The notes beneath the pieces were generated by a model, which was not told the origin of the DNA, did not search any database, and saw only the letters and a list, made by a program, of their open reading frames with translations. A stretch of DNA of 64,000 nt from the NCBI RefSeq assembly GCF_900177615.1, contig NZ_FXAP01000007.1:62001-126000 (forward strand). The letters run 5' to 3'. The DNA comes from Plantibacter flavus. GTDB lineage: Bacteria; Actinomycetota; Actinomycetes; Actinomycetales; Microbacteriaceae. The position numbers and the translations under genes are program-made. This document shows, one piece after another, positions 7,809 through 16,090 of this stretch (position 1 is the stretch's first letter; each line of letters starts with the position of its first letter).

Positions 7809-8449
7809 ACGGTGGCAAGGTCCCGGCCGTTCCGCCCGCGTCCCTCACGATCAATCCATCAGCTCACGTCAGGGCGTTCGGTGATGTCCTCTGGCGCATC
7901 TTCAGTACGAAGAACGCTCACCCGTCCCAATGGAACGAGCTTCGCCACTGGGGGCCGGCGCCGAAAATGAGATTCGACCCGCACCCGCCGCCTGCACAGC
8001 ATCACCTTGGTGCCGGTGTGATGTACACGGCGACGACAGCGAACACCGCCTTCGCCGAGGTCTTCCAGGAGTCCAGGATGATCGATCGCGATGCTGACGG
8101 CCCGGTGATCGCCGCCTGGCAACCGTCTCGCGAGCTGCAGCTACTGGACCTCACCTCCACCTGGCCGGTGCAGAACGGTGCGTCCGCGTCGATGATGATG
8201 GACGACAAGGCGAACACCCAAGCGTGGGCACAGGCGATCTTCGCGCAATTCGGTGGAGACATCGACGGGCTGTACCACCAGTCGTCGATCACCAACGAGC
8301 CGATGGTGACGCTGTTCCTCCGGGTCAAGGTCCTGGATGCATTTCCCAAACGTCCGCGCTTGTGGGTGTCGCTGGCGGACGATCAGGCCAACTGGCTCGT
8401 CGAGGACGCCGTGGACTACCTGAAGTCGTACGACGTCGTCAGGGTGTGA
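7805..8449 (+). CDS. RES-domain toxin (NAD+-consuming)
   Basis: A 214-residue protein starting at GTG 7805, overlapping the antitoxin stop (GTGA). RES domains are named for conserved Arg, Glu and Ser residues. Here DVLWRIF holds the Arg, NTAFAEVFQES the Glu and LYHQSSI the Ser. Family members (MbcT and related) degrade or phosphorolyse NAD+, halting growth until the antitoxin binds. In a plasmid the pair acts as an addiction module. A start further upstream at 7742 would lie inside the antitoxin gene and is less likely. A strong hairpin terminator follows at 8507-8536. Confidence 0.88.
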   Translation: MNGGKVPAVPPASLTINPSAHVRAFGDVLWRIFSTKNAHPSQWNELRHWGPAPKMRFDPHPPPAQHHLGAGVMYTATTANTAFAEVFQESRMIDRDADGPVIAAWQPSRELQLLDLTSTWPVQNGASASMMMDDKANTQAWAQAIFAQFGGDIDGLYHQSSITNEPMVTLFLRVKVLDAFPKRPRLWVSLADDQANWLVEDAVDYLKSYDVVRV

Positions 8450-8506
8450 ACGAGCAGCTCGGCGTTGAGTGGTAGCGTCGCCTCCGTTCGTTCCCCCACG
8501 AACACC

Positions 8507-8536
8507 AGAACCCCGCTCCTTCGAGAGCGGGGTTCT
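8507..8536 (+). terminator. Hairpin terminator after the RES toxin
   Basis: AGAACCCCGCTC (8507-8518) pairs perfectly with GAGCGGGGTTCT (8525-8536) around a six-base loop. It lies 58 bases after the toxin stop. Confidence 0.75.
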
Positions 8537-8615
8537 GTCGTCGGCATGGACGAGAGTCTCCGACCCTTGCCACGGGCGATCTGATCGTGCCACACTCGCC
8601 ACAGGGACGAACCTG

Positions 8616-8703
8616 GGTCGGTTCCTGAGAAGAACCGACCTGTACAACTGAATAGACGTGACACTGTAGACGAAACCCCCACTGCTTTTGCAGCGGGGGT
8701 TTC
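8616..8703. terminator. Two adjacent hairpins between converging operons
   Basis: GGTCGGTTC (8616-8624) pairs with GAACCGACC (8632-8640). Then GAAACCCCC-A-CTGC (8672-8685) pairs with GCAG-C-GGGGGTTTC (8690-8703) around TTTT, followed by a pyrimidine/T-rich tail. The second is a convincing terminator for the rightward operon and, read from the other strand, for the leftward adhesin operon. Confidence 0.65.
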
Positions 8704-8724
8704 GTCTTTCTCATCTCCTGACTG

Positions 8725-8874
8725 TCACTGATTCAGGAGCCCTTGGAGTCGGGACTCCATCTCCGCCGGGATGACCAGTGCCCGTACTTCGGGGACCAGC
8801 ATCAGGACCAACCAGGCCGCCAGGAGGAGAACGGCAAGCACGCACATCACGATCGCCTGTTGTGCGAGAGTCAC
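8725..8874 (-). CDS. Small single-span membrane protein coupled to the adhesin
   Basis: 49 residues from a GTG at 8874 that overlaps the adhesin stop (GTGA). It consists of a short head, one long hydrophobic segment (AIVMCVLAVLLLAAWLVLML) and a short polar tail (EVRALVIPAEMESRLQGLLNQ). The size and the overlap suggest a translationally coupled accessory protein, perhaps helping export or anchoring of the adhesin. No family recognised. Confidence 0.6.
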   Translation of the reverse strand: MTLAQQAIVMCVLAVLLLAAWLVLMLVPEVRALVIPAEMESRLQGLLNQ

Positions 8875-11800
8875 CGGCCGGTCTCCCGTGCCTGCATCTC
8901 CTGCCGACGGATACCCCAGCCGAGCACCGCGGCCGCCAGCAACAGCGCGCCGGCGCCGCCGAACAGCCACAGCCTCGAGCTCGCGAGCGACAACGGGTCA
9001 CCGGTGACGGCTCCACCCATCGGCGGGATCGCAGGCAGCGACGCGTTCCAGCTGTCATTGTCGACGACCTCCGTGCCTGAGTAGGCGCCAACGGACGTGA
9101 CGGTTGCCGTGTCCGCGTGTGACGTGCCCGGCTCGACGCCGGTGAGCGTGCCCACCAGAAGCGCCTTCTGACCAGCGGCCAGGGTGACCAGCTCGCTGAT
9201 CGGACGAGCCAGGTAGCGCTGTCCAGCGATCTCCACCGTGACCGGCTTCGCCGGCTCTGATGATCCCTCGCCCGAAGAGGGTTCGGTCTCTGTGGTGTCA
9301 TCAGTGGTGACCGGGTCAGAGGCAGCGTCGGTTGCTTCTGGTACGGGGTCGAGCCAGTGGATGTCCTCCACCTTGCCGGTCATGCTCTCGTCCGTGAGGT
9401 CCTCGAAGCCCGTGATGGTGAGCCGCTCGTCGCCGGTGTTGGTGACGTCGAAGGCGATCTGGACACCGTTCTTCGCCTGGTCGTGTGTGAGCACCAGCGC
9501 GTTCTTGGACTCGTTCCGGTCGCCGGCGTCGCGGCCTTCGCTGAGCGTGTACTTCACGATCTCGAGCGCAGGGGCTGAGGCTGCCGCGGCGAACCAAGCA
9601 TCCTCGGCCTTCACCGTGGTCGCGGAGAAGATGGAGTCAGCAGTGACGACCACGGTGTCACCGTGGACCATGCCGGGCTCCATGCCCCGCAGCGTGCCCT
9701 TGCAGTCGACCGTCTGCTTGACCTTCAGCTCGGTGATCGCAGAGGGAAGCACCCACACGAGGCCGTCCTCGTCTGCTCCCACGGCTTCGTTTCCCTGGAT
9801 GATTCCGGGGATGCCTGGCGCTGCGTTGTCGGGGATCGCGCAGACGAGCCCTTCCACGTCGCCGTAGCGGCCGTCGTGAGTCATGTCGGCGAACTGGACG
9901 TTCGTGAGCGGAACATCGCCGGTGTTGCTGAAGCGGATGCCCACCTCAACACCGTGCTGCTTCGCCACAGCGTCTGCCGCCGCATCCTCCGGAAGCACTT
10001 CGTCGGCCAGCTGCTCCTTGGAGAGCGGGTACGCCTCGTCGACGTCGTTGCGATCGCCCTCCTGTTCACCCTCGTCGAGGGTGAACTTCTTCACCTCCAC
10101 GGACGGGTGCTCGATGGTGTTCGTCCAGACGGTGTTCGACTCGCGCAGGACGTCGTTGTAGCTCTCGGAGACCGTGTTCTCGACACGGTCGGACGGTGCG
10201 ATGCGCACCATCTTCGTGTAGACGGAGAACGCGGCCGCGAGGTCACTGCGGGTCTGGACGAGGTCGAGGAACTTCTGCGTCGCGGTGACGCTGAGCGTGT
10301 AGCTCGACTCATCGAAGGTCACGTCGAAGAGCCCCTTCAGGGCAGCCCCCTCACGTCCAGCGGAGTCCTGCAGCAGCTCCCCCGCTGCTGCGAGCAGGGT
10401 GGTGCCGTCATAGACGTCGGCGTTCGCGTAGATCGCCCAGACGCCGGTGTACTCATCGTGAGCTCGGTCGAAGGTGTCACTCATCGACCACTGGCTCGCT
10501 GCGTACGCCCGGTTGCCCGGAATCTCCGAGCTGTTCAGCCGGTAGTTGAACTCCGAGTACATCGGAATCTCGGTCGCGTCGACCGATGTCTCCTCGCCAT
10601 CGTCCGAGATGACGACGTCCTTGCTGGGGTCGATCTCCTTCAGGGGGTTGGAGACGATCTTCGTCGCCTTGTAGGTGTTCTGGATGTTCTGGCGCGCCTG
10701 GTTCTCGATGACGTACCCGTCCTGCTCCTTGGTCACCACGGTCGGAAGCGTGATCCAATACTGCTTCCCGAGCAGCGACTGGTCGATGATCGGGTGCTCG
10801 AGCGGGAGGATGGGCGCCTGGTCGTATGCGGCCAGGTCTGCAGGCTGCGGGTCGCCGGCGATCGTTCCGCCGAAGATGCTCGTCGTGTCGGTCTGCTTCG
10901 CGAAGACGTAGGCGACGCCGTCGATGACCTGCACGTTGAACTGCGCGGTGACGTCGGCTCCCGTTGTCTTCTCGGTGACGCGGATCGCCGCCGGGTCGAG
11001 CGTCAGGAAGTCCTCGTCGAAGTCGTCCACCATCCCGAGCTTGTGCACGTTGTAGGCGAGCTGATCGCGACCGGGGTTCGCGTCCAGCGTCAGGCGGTAG
11101 AGGATCACATCGCCCTTGACGACGGTCTTGCCGTCGATGTCGTTCTGCTCCGAGCTGAGGCTCTCCTTGTCAGGCGTCTGGGTCGGGATCTCCACGGTTG
11201 GGATCTCGGTCCCGGTCCGAGCGTCGTTGACGATCTGGAACGCCTGGTTCACGACGGTGCTGCCCTCGGCGATGTCCTTCTTGACGGTGCCCGTGAAGCG
11301 CAGCGTCAGCCACCCCTGCGTCAGCCACTCGGAGTTCGCTCCGGAAGTGCTGACGTTGTTCGCCAGCCACTCGTCGGTGAAGGTCGCGGTGAACATGTGC
11401 TTCTCCTCGTCCACCACCAGCGTGTACTGGCTCCGCGGGATCGGCTTCGGGTTCGCGGTATCGCGGGAGTCCCAGAACTCGATGGAGCCCTTGTCGGGCG
11501 TGAAGTACGGGTCGTACACGTCCTCGACCGCGAGGCTCTTGATACCGCGAGCGGTACCGGCGGGGACACGGAGGTCCACGCCGATGGAGTACTCGAGCTT
11601 CTGCCCAGGCCACACGGTCGAACCGTTGATGTCGCCGTGCGTGCTGTCGCCTGACTCATCGCCCGAGCCGAGGACCTGCTTGTTCGGGTTCGGCGTCCAG
11701 GTGTAGACGGGCGGTTCGTTGGTCTCGATGGTCTCGTTGTTCCAGACCTCTGAGCCGGCGTTGACCAGCGAGACGACCTCGCCGGCGGTGTCGAAGTCGG

Positions 11801-13694
11801 TGCGGAACGCCCCCGAGACGATCAGCTTGATCTTCCGATCCGCGCTGAGGCCCTTCGTCGCAGCGAGGTAGCTAGCTTTCGCCGTCGCGGTCGTGACGGT
11901 ACCGGTGATGTCGATGTCGAACTGATTGGTGACGCTCACCCAGCTGCCCGATCCGGGAGCTGTCTCGGCGTAGACCTTCGCCAGCGACTTGTCGCTGAAG
12001 TCCACGTACTGACCGGCCTGCGTCCAGTCGTCGATGATCTTGTAGGTCGAGAGGTTCTCGGCCAGGTTCGCCGGGATGCGGCCGTTGACCACGGCGCTCA
12101 CCTCGTCACCCATCAGGAAGACCTTGTTGTCGGCGCCCTGCTGGTTCGTCTGGCCGGGGTCCGAAGTGGTCAGGCCACCTTCAGGGTCCAGGAGCCACAC
12201 CTTGTCGGGCTTCGGCGTCACCTTGCGGATCTGAGCGCTGTTGCCCGCCGCGCAGCTGTTCTTCGCCGCGGTGTAGCAGACCTTCGAGTCGTCGGCGACC
12301 ATGTAGTCGGTCTCGGTCGGAAGCACGAACGTGGGGACGATGAGCTTGTACTGGCGCGACTGGAACGTGTCGGGGATGTTGGTGACGGTGCCCTCGACGA
12401 TGACCTTGCCGCCTGAGCGGGTGACCGTGACCGTAGCGCCAGCGACCTTCGCGCCGTTGGGATCGACCATGTAGGCGGCCGATGGAACGTCCGCCGTCTG
12501 GGATCCGATCCACACCTTGTCGGTCCCGATCGTGTCGGTGATCGACATCGAGCTCGTGAACCCGTTCGTGCTCGCGGTGATCTCGGCGTTGTAGAACATG
12601 CCCGAGGCCAGGACCTCGGCGTTCTTCAGCGGATCAGCCGGGTTGCCGCTCGTGAGCTGCTTCGTCGGAGCGACGGGCCCGACGGCCCAGTTCTCGCGTG
12701 CGTCGTTCTCGCCGGCGTGGCTGACGGCCGCCTTCATCTTGCCCTGCTTGGTGATGCTGACGTCGAACCAGAACTTGCCCGAGGGCCAGCTCGTCCATCC
12801 GAGGTCGGCAGGTGCGAAGGTCGGTGACAGCGTGGATCCCGAGTTGGAGACGACGACGTTCTTGGTCGCGCTCTTCCGCGTTCCTTCGACGCCACCCCAG
12901 TTGAGACGCACGGTGGCGGTGATGTTCTCGCGGATGGAGGATGAAGTGCTGGTGTTGATCGTGTCGCGGACCGTCGTCGTCGTACCCGCCAGCGCGAACG
13001 CACCCACCTTGTCGGTCGAGACGGCGAGGTCGTACTCCGGGACGGCTTCGATGTTGTTCAGAGCCACGCAGACGATGCGCGGGTTCGGCGGGATGTTCGC
13101 CATGAAGGTGTTGTAGACGGCGGCCTGAGCCGATGCGTCGTAGGCCGGGAGCATCGCCTGCCAGTAGCTGCGCTCAGTGAGGCCCTGGTACCAGGCGGCC
13201 ATGGCCCCCTGATTGCCACCCCAGCCCATCCACGCGGTGCCGCCGCTCCAGTCGAGCGCGACACCCACCTGGATGACGCGCGCCTGCGATGCGGCACCGT
13301 TGCTGCGAGCGATCGCCTGGTTGATCGCGGTCCCGCACGCCTGGTTGATGCCCGTGCGGTTGCCACCGACCCCGGTTGCCCACCCACCCTGGGACTCCAT
13401 GGCCGTCGCGAAGGTGTCGATCGAGGTCTGACCCCAGCCCTGGGCGGGACTGCCGTTCACGAAGGTGTCGCCGGTGTAGAGCCAGTACTCGCTCGCGATA
13501 CCACCGGAACCGCCGCCGCCACCGACACCTCCGCCGCCGATGCCATCGGCAGCGAACGCCGAGACGGATCCGGTGACAGCGAGTCCGAGGGCCAGAGCGC
13601 CGGCCAGCGCCGCACGAGCTCCGCCCTTGGCGACACGACGAAGCGCGCCTCGTCTCGAACTCGAATCTGCGGCACCGAGCTTCTGGTTGCGCAT
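8871..13694 (-). CDS. Giant secreted adhesin with isopeptide-type repeat domains
   Basis: 1607 residues. A long signal peptide (basic head, then ALAGALALGLAVTGSVSAFA) is followed by a Gly-rich linker and an N-terminal domain of about 150 residues. At least four repeats of the streptococcal antigen I/II C2 isopeptide type follow, for example KTVVKGDVILYRLTLDANPG and LGMVDDFDEDFLTL, STVWPGQKLEYSIGVDL and EIPMYSEFNYRLNSSEIPG. Two related beta-sandwich repeats come next (VEVKKFTLDEGEQEGDRND; LEIVKYTLSEGRDAGDRNE). The end is an anchor: LPAIPPMGGAVTGDP, membrane segment LWLFGGAGALLLAAAVLGWG, basic tail. A standard LPXTG box is missing. Start ATG 13694 has GAGAGGGG. It probably mediates cell contact. 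Confidence 0.85.
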   Translation of the reverse strand: MRNQKLGAADSSSRRGALRRVAKGGARAALAGALALGLAVTGSVSAFAADGIGGGGVGGGGGSGGIASEYWLYTGDTFVNGSPAQGWGQTSIDTFATAMESQGGWATGVGGNRTGINQACGTAINQAIARSNGAASQARVIQVGVALDWSGGTAWMGWGGNQGAMAAWYQGLTERSYWQAMLPAYDASAQAAVYNTFMANIPPNPRIVCVALNNIEAVPEYDLAVSTDKVGAFALAGTTTTVRDTINTSTSSSIRENITATVRLNWGGVEGTRKSATKNVVVSNSGSTLSPTFAPADLGWTSWPSGKFWFDVSITKQGKMKAAVSHAGENDARENWAVGPVAPTKQLTSGNPADPLKNAEVLASGMFYNAEITASTNGFTSSMSITDTIGTDKVWIGSQTADVPSAAYMVDPNGAKVAGATVTVTRSGGKVIVEGTVTNIPDTFQSRQYKLIVPTFVLPTETDYMVADDSKVCYTAAKNSCAAGNSAQIRKVTPKPDKVWLLDPEGGLTTSDPGQTNQQGADNKVFLMGDEVSAVVNGRIPANLAENLSTYKIIDDWTQAGQYVDFSDKSLAKVYAETAPGSGSWVSVTNQFDIDITGTVTTATAKASYLAATKGLSADRKIKLIVSGAFRTDFDTAGEVVSLVNAGSEVWNNETIETNEPPVYTWTPNPNKQVLGSGDESGDSTHGDINGSTVWPGQKLEYSIGVDLRVPAGTARGIKSLAVEDVYDPYFTPDKGSIEFWDSRDTANPKPIPRSQYTLVVDEEKHMFTATFTDEWLANNVSTSGANSEWLTQGWLTLRFTGTVKKDIAEGSTVVNQAFQIVNDARTGTEIPTVEIPTQTPDKESLSSEQNDIDGKTVVKGDVILYRLTLDANPGRDQLAYNVHKLGMVDDFDEDFLTLDPAAIRVTEKTTGADVTAQFNVQVIDGVAYVFAKQTDTTSIFGGTIAGDPQPADLAAYDQAPILPLEHPIIDQSLLGKQYWITLPTVVTKEQDGYVIENQARQNIQNTYKATKIVSNPLKEIDPSKDVVISDDGEETSVDATEIPMYSEFNYRLNSSEIPGNRAYAASQWSMSDTFDRAHDEYTGVWAIYANADVYDGTTLLAAAGELLQDSAGREGAALKGLFDVTFDESSYTLSVTATQKFLDLVQTRSDLAAAFSVYTKMVRIAPSDRVENTVSESYNDVLRESNTVWTNTIEHPSVEVKKFTLDEGEQEGDRNDVDEAYPLSKEQLADEVLPEDAAADAVAKQHGVEVGIRFSNTGDVPLTNVQFADMTHDGRYGDVEGLVCAIPDNAAPGIPGIIQGNEAVGADEDGLVWVLPSAITELKVKQTVDCKGTLRGMEPGMVHGDTVVVTADSIFSATTVKAEDAWFAAAASAPALEIVKYTLSEGRDAGDRNESKNALVLTHDQAKNGVQIAFDVTNTGDERLTITGFEDLTDESMTGKVEDIHWLDPVPEATDAASDPVTTDDTTETEPSSGEGSSEPAKPVTVEIAGQRYLARPISELVTLAAGQKALLVGTLTGVEPGTSHADTATVTSVGAYSGTEVVDNDSWNASLPAIPPMGGAVTGDPLSLASSRLWLFGGAGALLLAAAVLGWGIRRQEMQARETGR

Positions 13695-14011
13695 CTGTTC
13701 CCCTCTCTACTGTGAACGAGCCCGGTCGCCGAGTGGATTCTGCGGCGGCCAGGGCACCTGCCCAGCCTAACCGGATTCAAGGCACTGAGAGAGCATTTCG
13801 CCTGATTTATGAGGGAAAACGCCGATACATGACGCCTGTCGGGCGCACGGGCGCCCAGCCGGAGGTCGACGCCCGAATGTCTCAACGAGCCGGGGCGCAT
13901 CAACTCGCTCGACCTCAGCCAGTAGCGTTCGCGCAACCGGGCTCTCACACGAGAGCACGAGCCCCAGCAGCGCTGGCGCCGGGATGACCTCCGACAGAAA
14001 GAGGTAACCCC
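13695..14011. promoter_or_regulatory. Divergent promoter region (adhesin / DUF3846 cassette)
   Basis: 317 bases without a gene between the leftward adhesin and the rightward small-gene cassettes. An AT-richer patch lies at 13795-13830. The right end holds GCGCCGGGATGACC...GACAGAAAGAGG, a version of the leader element repeated before the following genes. No clear hairpin terminator was found. Confidence 0.4.
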
Positions 14012-14416
14012 ATGGACACGCCACACGACACGTCCCCCGCTGCGCCGGCCGCTACCCGGAAGGCGCTGCGGATCACCACCGACGAGAGACTCGAGCTGAT
14101 CGAGGTCCCCACCTCCGACGCGCTACTCACACTCCAGCGAGCCGTCGGCGGCTTCATCGAGATCCTTGACATCGCGCCGGATCTGTCGATGGTCCTCGAC
14201 GAGGAAGGCAAGCTCAAGGGCAAGCCGCGCAACGACATCGCGATCCGGCTCATCCACCACTTCGCGGTTCCGCTGCAACCCGGCGATCTCATCGTCGGTG
14301 ACGTCGTACTCATGGGCATCGATGCGTCAGTCGACATGGACGATGGTGACTCCGAAGCCGACGTACCTGACAGCGCCATCGAGCTTCTGGCTCGCCTCGG
14401 CTACCCGGTGAGCTGA
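14012..14416 (+). CDS. DUF3846 family protein
   Basis: 134 residues; ATG 14012 after AAAGAGGTAACCCC. The family core is visible: LQRAVGGFIEILDIAPDLSM, VLDEEGKLKGKPRNDIAI, then LQPGDLIVGDVVLMGID. DUF3846 proteins are small and common on actinobacterial and firmicute plasmids and phages; their function is not established. The C-terminus is acidic (DMDDGDSEADVPDS). It is the first of a run of small genes, each with its own leader. Confidence 0.8.
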   Translation: MDTPHDTSPAAPAATRKALRITTDERLELIEVPTSDALLTLQRAVGGFIEILDIAPDLSMVLDEEGKLKGKPRNDIAIRLIHHFAVPLQPGDLIVGDVVLMGIDASVDMDDGDSEADVPDSAIELLARLGYPVS

Positions 14417-14545
14417 CGCGGTTCCTCGGCAGCAACCGGACCTCGGGGTCGACGACTGCAGCCCCCCCCCAAGACCGAGCCAGCGGAGCCGCCTCCGGGA
14501 ACATCTCTGACCAAGCAATCCTCTCGACCACACAGGAGATCTCCC
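14417..14545 (+). promoter_or_regulatory. Leader with C9 tract and repeated element
   Basis: Contains nine C in a row (14462-14470). It then holds GCCAGCGGAGCCGCCTCCGG and, a few bases on, TGACCAAGCAA, similar in order to the leaders at 15127 and 15681. The ribosome binding site ACAGGAGA precedes the next ATG. Confidence 0.4.
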
Positions 14546-15028
14546 ATGGCACCCTTCACCTTCTTCGATCCTGCTGTCGCCGCCCAAGCGGTCAACCCTT
14601 CGAACCTCGTGGTCTCGACGCCTCCTGGGAGAGGTGCCCTCGCGGACCTCCAGTCGGAGCTGGTGTCGCGTGGATCGGACTACGTCATCGTCAGCGCCTG
14701 GCAGGACGGCGACATCCTCGCCCTGCCGAGGCGCGACAGCGGCCCGGTTCACGTTGATCCGGGCCTGCAAGGGGCGAAGGCGATCATCTTCGATGACGCA
14801 TCGCGCGCATCGGCGTCGATGGCGCCGCTCATGCACGAACTCGTGGAGAGCAGGACGATCCTCGGTCAGGCCCTCCCGGGTCTCAAGACCGTGATCCTCG
14901 TACACACGCGGATCGACGAGAACGAGGGCCGTGCGGCGGTCGCAGCGCTGGTCGAGCTTCCGAGCGAGTACAAGACAGTCAGCATCAGCCTCCACGAAGA
15001 GGTCACGCTTCCTGTTGCCGACCTCTAG
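14546..15028 (+). CDS. Small protein resembling a decayed MoxR-type AAA+ domain
   Basis: 160 residues; ATG 14546 with AGGAGA. The layout follows an AAA+ core. LVVSTPPGRGALADLQSEL (21-39) sits where a P-loop would be, but the GKS/T is replaced by GAL. AKAIIFDDASRASASMAPL (78-96) sits at the Walker B position, with DDASR instead of the DEINR seen in the intact MoxR-type protein at 63649. The end (LPGLKTVILVHTRIDE...) resembles the sensor strand. It should not hydrolyse ATP. If the resemblance is real it could be a regulatory or inhibitory subunit; otherwise it is an unrelated small alpha/beta protein. Confidence 0.55.
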   Translation: MAPFTFFDPAVAAQAVNPSNLVVSTPPGRGALADLQSELVSRGSDYVIVSAWQDGDILALPRRDSGPVHVDPGLQGAKAIIFDDASRASASMAPLMHELVESRTILGQALPGLKTVILVHTRIDENEGRAAVAALVELPSEYKTVSISLHEEVTLPVADL

Positions 15029-15042
15029 CCCGAACGCACCAC

Positions 15043-15076
15043 ATGACCCCTGACGCCGCATGGTGACAGGGGTCAT
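15043..15076 (+). terminator. Hairpin terminator
   Basis: ATGACCCCTG (15043-15052) pairs perfectly with CAGGGGTCAT (15067-15076), followed by TGCTTTG. It lies 15 bases after the preceding stop. Confidence 0.65.
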
Positions 15077-15126
15077 TGCTTTGACCGCCGAGGGTGAGCG
15101 CCGAGAGCACTGGTAACCGTGGTTCG

Positions 15127-15172
15127 AAACCAAGCCGGCGAAGCCGTCTCCGGGACATGTTGTGACCAGAAG
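15127..15172 (+). promoter_or_regulatory. Leader element with triloop hairpin
   Basis: CGGC-GAA-GCCG (15136-15146) is followed by TCTCCGGGACA and GTGACCAGAAGG. The same order (triloop hairpin, CCGGG, TGAC(C)AGAAG) occurs at 15681-15722 and, more loosely, before 14546 and 14012. Confidence 0.4.
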
Positions 15173-15220
15173 GACTTCCCCTCAGGTCGTTGATCGTCGT
15201 TTCAGAGAGGAAACAGCACC

Positions 15221-15331
15221 ATGACCGCAGGAATGCACCGCACCAAGACCGGCGAGAACGTCCTCGTGACGATCACGACCGACGGCCACTACATGCTCCG
15301 CTACGCGGACGGCCGCGTCACCTTCATCTGA
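15221..15331 (+). CDS. 36-residue protein
   Basis: Reads MTAGMHRTKTGENVLVTITT, then DGHYMLRYADGRVTFI. The start has GAGAGG ten bases upstream and codon use fits the neighbours. The alternating hydrophobic pattern suggests a small beta-sheet protein. It lies 24 bases before the next gene and is probably cotranscribed with it. No family recognised. Confidence 0.6.
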   Translation: MTAGMHRTKTGENVLVTITTDGHYMLRYADGRVTFI

Positions 15332-15355
15332 TCCTGAACCCACCGAGGAGCTGCC

Positions 15356-15586
15356 ATGCCTACGTCCACCACCACGACCGCGCCGTGCAACGGTGCCGCA
15401 GCACCGCGCGCGCTGGTCCCCGGTATCTATCGAGGTGGGTCCGCGGCCGAGTTCGGCTTGTGGCGCCTGCGCGCCGACGGAGTCTGGCTCTTCTGCGTGC
15501 CCGTCGCGGGTGCGGTGTGGAAGCGCGCCGGCGACCAGGATCCCGGCGACAGCCTCATCCTCCTCGTCGACGAGACCCGCATCTAA
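15356..15586 (+). CDS. Small protein of unknown function
   Basis: 76 residues; ATG 15356 with GAGGAG six bases upstream. After a Thr/Ala-rich start it has GIYRGGSAAEFGLWRLRADG, then VWLFCVPVAGAVWKRAG and SLILLVDETRI, a compact beta-rich pattern with conserved-looking Trp residues. It follows the 36-residue gene and ends just before a terminator. No family recognised. Confidence 0.65.
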   Translation: MPTSTTTTAPCNGAAAPRALVPGIYRGGSAAEFGLWRLRADGVWLFCVPVAGAVWKRAGDQDPGDSLILLVDETRI

Positions 15587-15611
15587 CCAGCTCGCTCCGA
15601 GCCACTGAACC

Positions 15612-15654
15612 GAGAAACCCCCGTTCGCCGTCGCTGGCAGCGGGGGTCTTCTCG
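15612..15654 (+). terminator. Hairpin terminator
   Basis: GAGAAACCCCCG pairs with CGGGGGTCTTCTC with one bulge across about 16 bases. It lies 26 bases after the stop at 15586. Confidence 0.65.
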
Positions 15655-15680
15655 TCCTGTAGCTAGACCTCCCGACAGAA

Positions 15681-15722
15681 GGGATCGGCACAGCCGATCC
15701 GGGGCCGGTTGTGACAGAAGAA
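15681..15722 (+). promoter_or_regulatory. Leader element with triloop hairpin
   Basis: GATCGGC-ACA-GCCGATC (15683-15699) is a perfect hairpin followed by CGGGGCC and TTGTGACAGAAGAA. It has the same organisation as 15127-15172 and precedes the gene at 15761. Confidence 0.4.
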
Positions 15723-15760
15723 TCCGAACGCGCTGAGCTGCGCAGAATCGAGCAACCATC

Positions 15761-16090
15761 ATGAGCATCGCCATCATCGCTGCGCCCTCGAGCACTGCCA
15801 CCTCCGCCGTCGAACTCTCGATCGACTTCGTGAAGATCTCGATGGACCTCGGCGAAGCCACGACGCTCGCCGGCCTCATGGGCATGATGGAGCGCTCGCT
15901 CGACAACGACCTCGAGCTGCAGATGCCGACCCAGAACGCGGTCCTGACCCTGCGTCGCGACGCCGACGACGAGAACTACACCGAGCTGCTGCTCGGCGGT
16001 GTCGTCACGGCCCTGCTCACGGACGGTCAGCTGCGCGACGCTGTCAAGGCGATCGAAGCGTTCGAGGTCGAGCTGCCCGTCGCCGCCTGA
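15761..16090 (+). CDS. 109-residue protein, paralogue of 16478-16807
   Basis: Ala/Ser-rich start, then VELSIDFVKISMDLGEATTL, LTLRRDADDENYTELLLGG and VVTALLTDGQLRDAVKAIEAF. The second half matches the next gene (VTRRTESADDIELVSDGGVV, LSADECLDAVRVIRGYYF), and both are exactly 109 residues. They are an ancient tandem duplication. The fold is probably mixed alpha/beta. No family recognised; the ribosome binding site is weak (AGAATCGAGCAACC). Confidence 0.7.
   Translation: MSIAIIAAPSSTATSAVELSIDFVKISMDLGEATTLAGLMGMMERSLDNDLELQMPTQNAVLTLRRDADDENYTELLLGGVVTALLTDGQLRDAVKAIEAFEVELPVAA

Noticed and set aside
9663-11654. A 663-codon plus-strand frame opposite the adhesin
   Set aside because: Shadow of the adhesin's codon bias; Val/Asp/Arg/Leu-rich composition without motifs or ribosome site.
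15110-15135. GGTTCGAAACC resembling a tRNA T-arm
   Set aside because: No other tRNA parts around it; it lies in the leader of the 36-residue gene.
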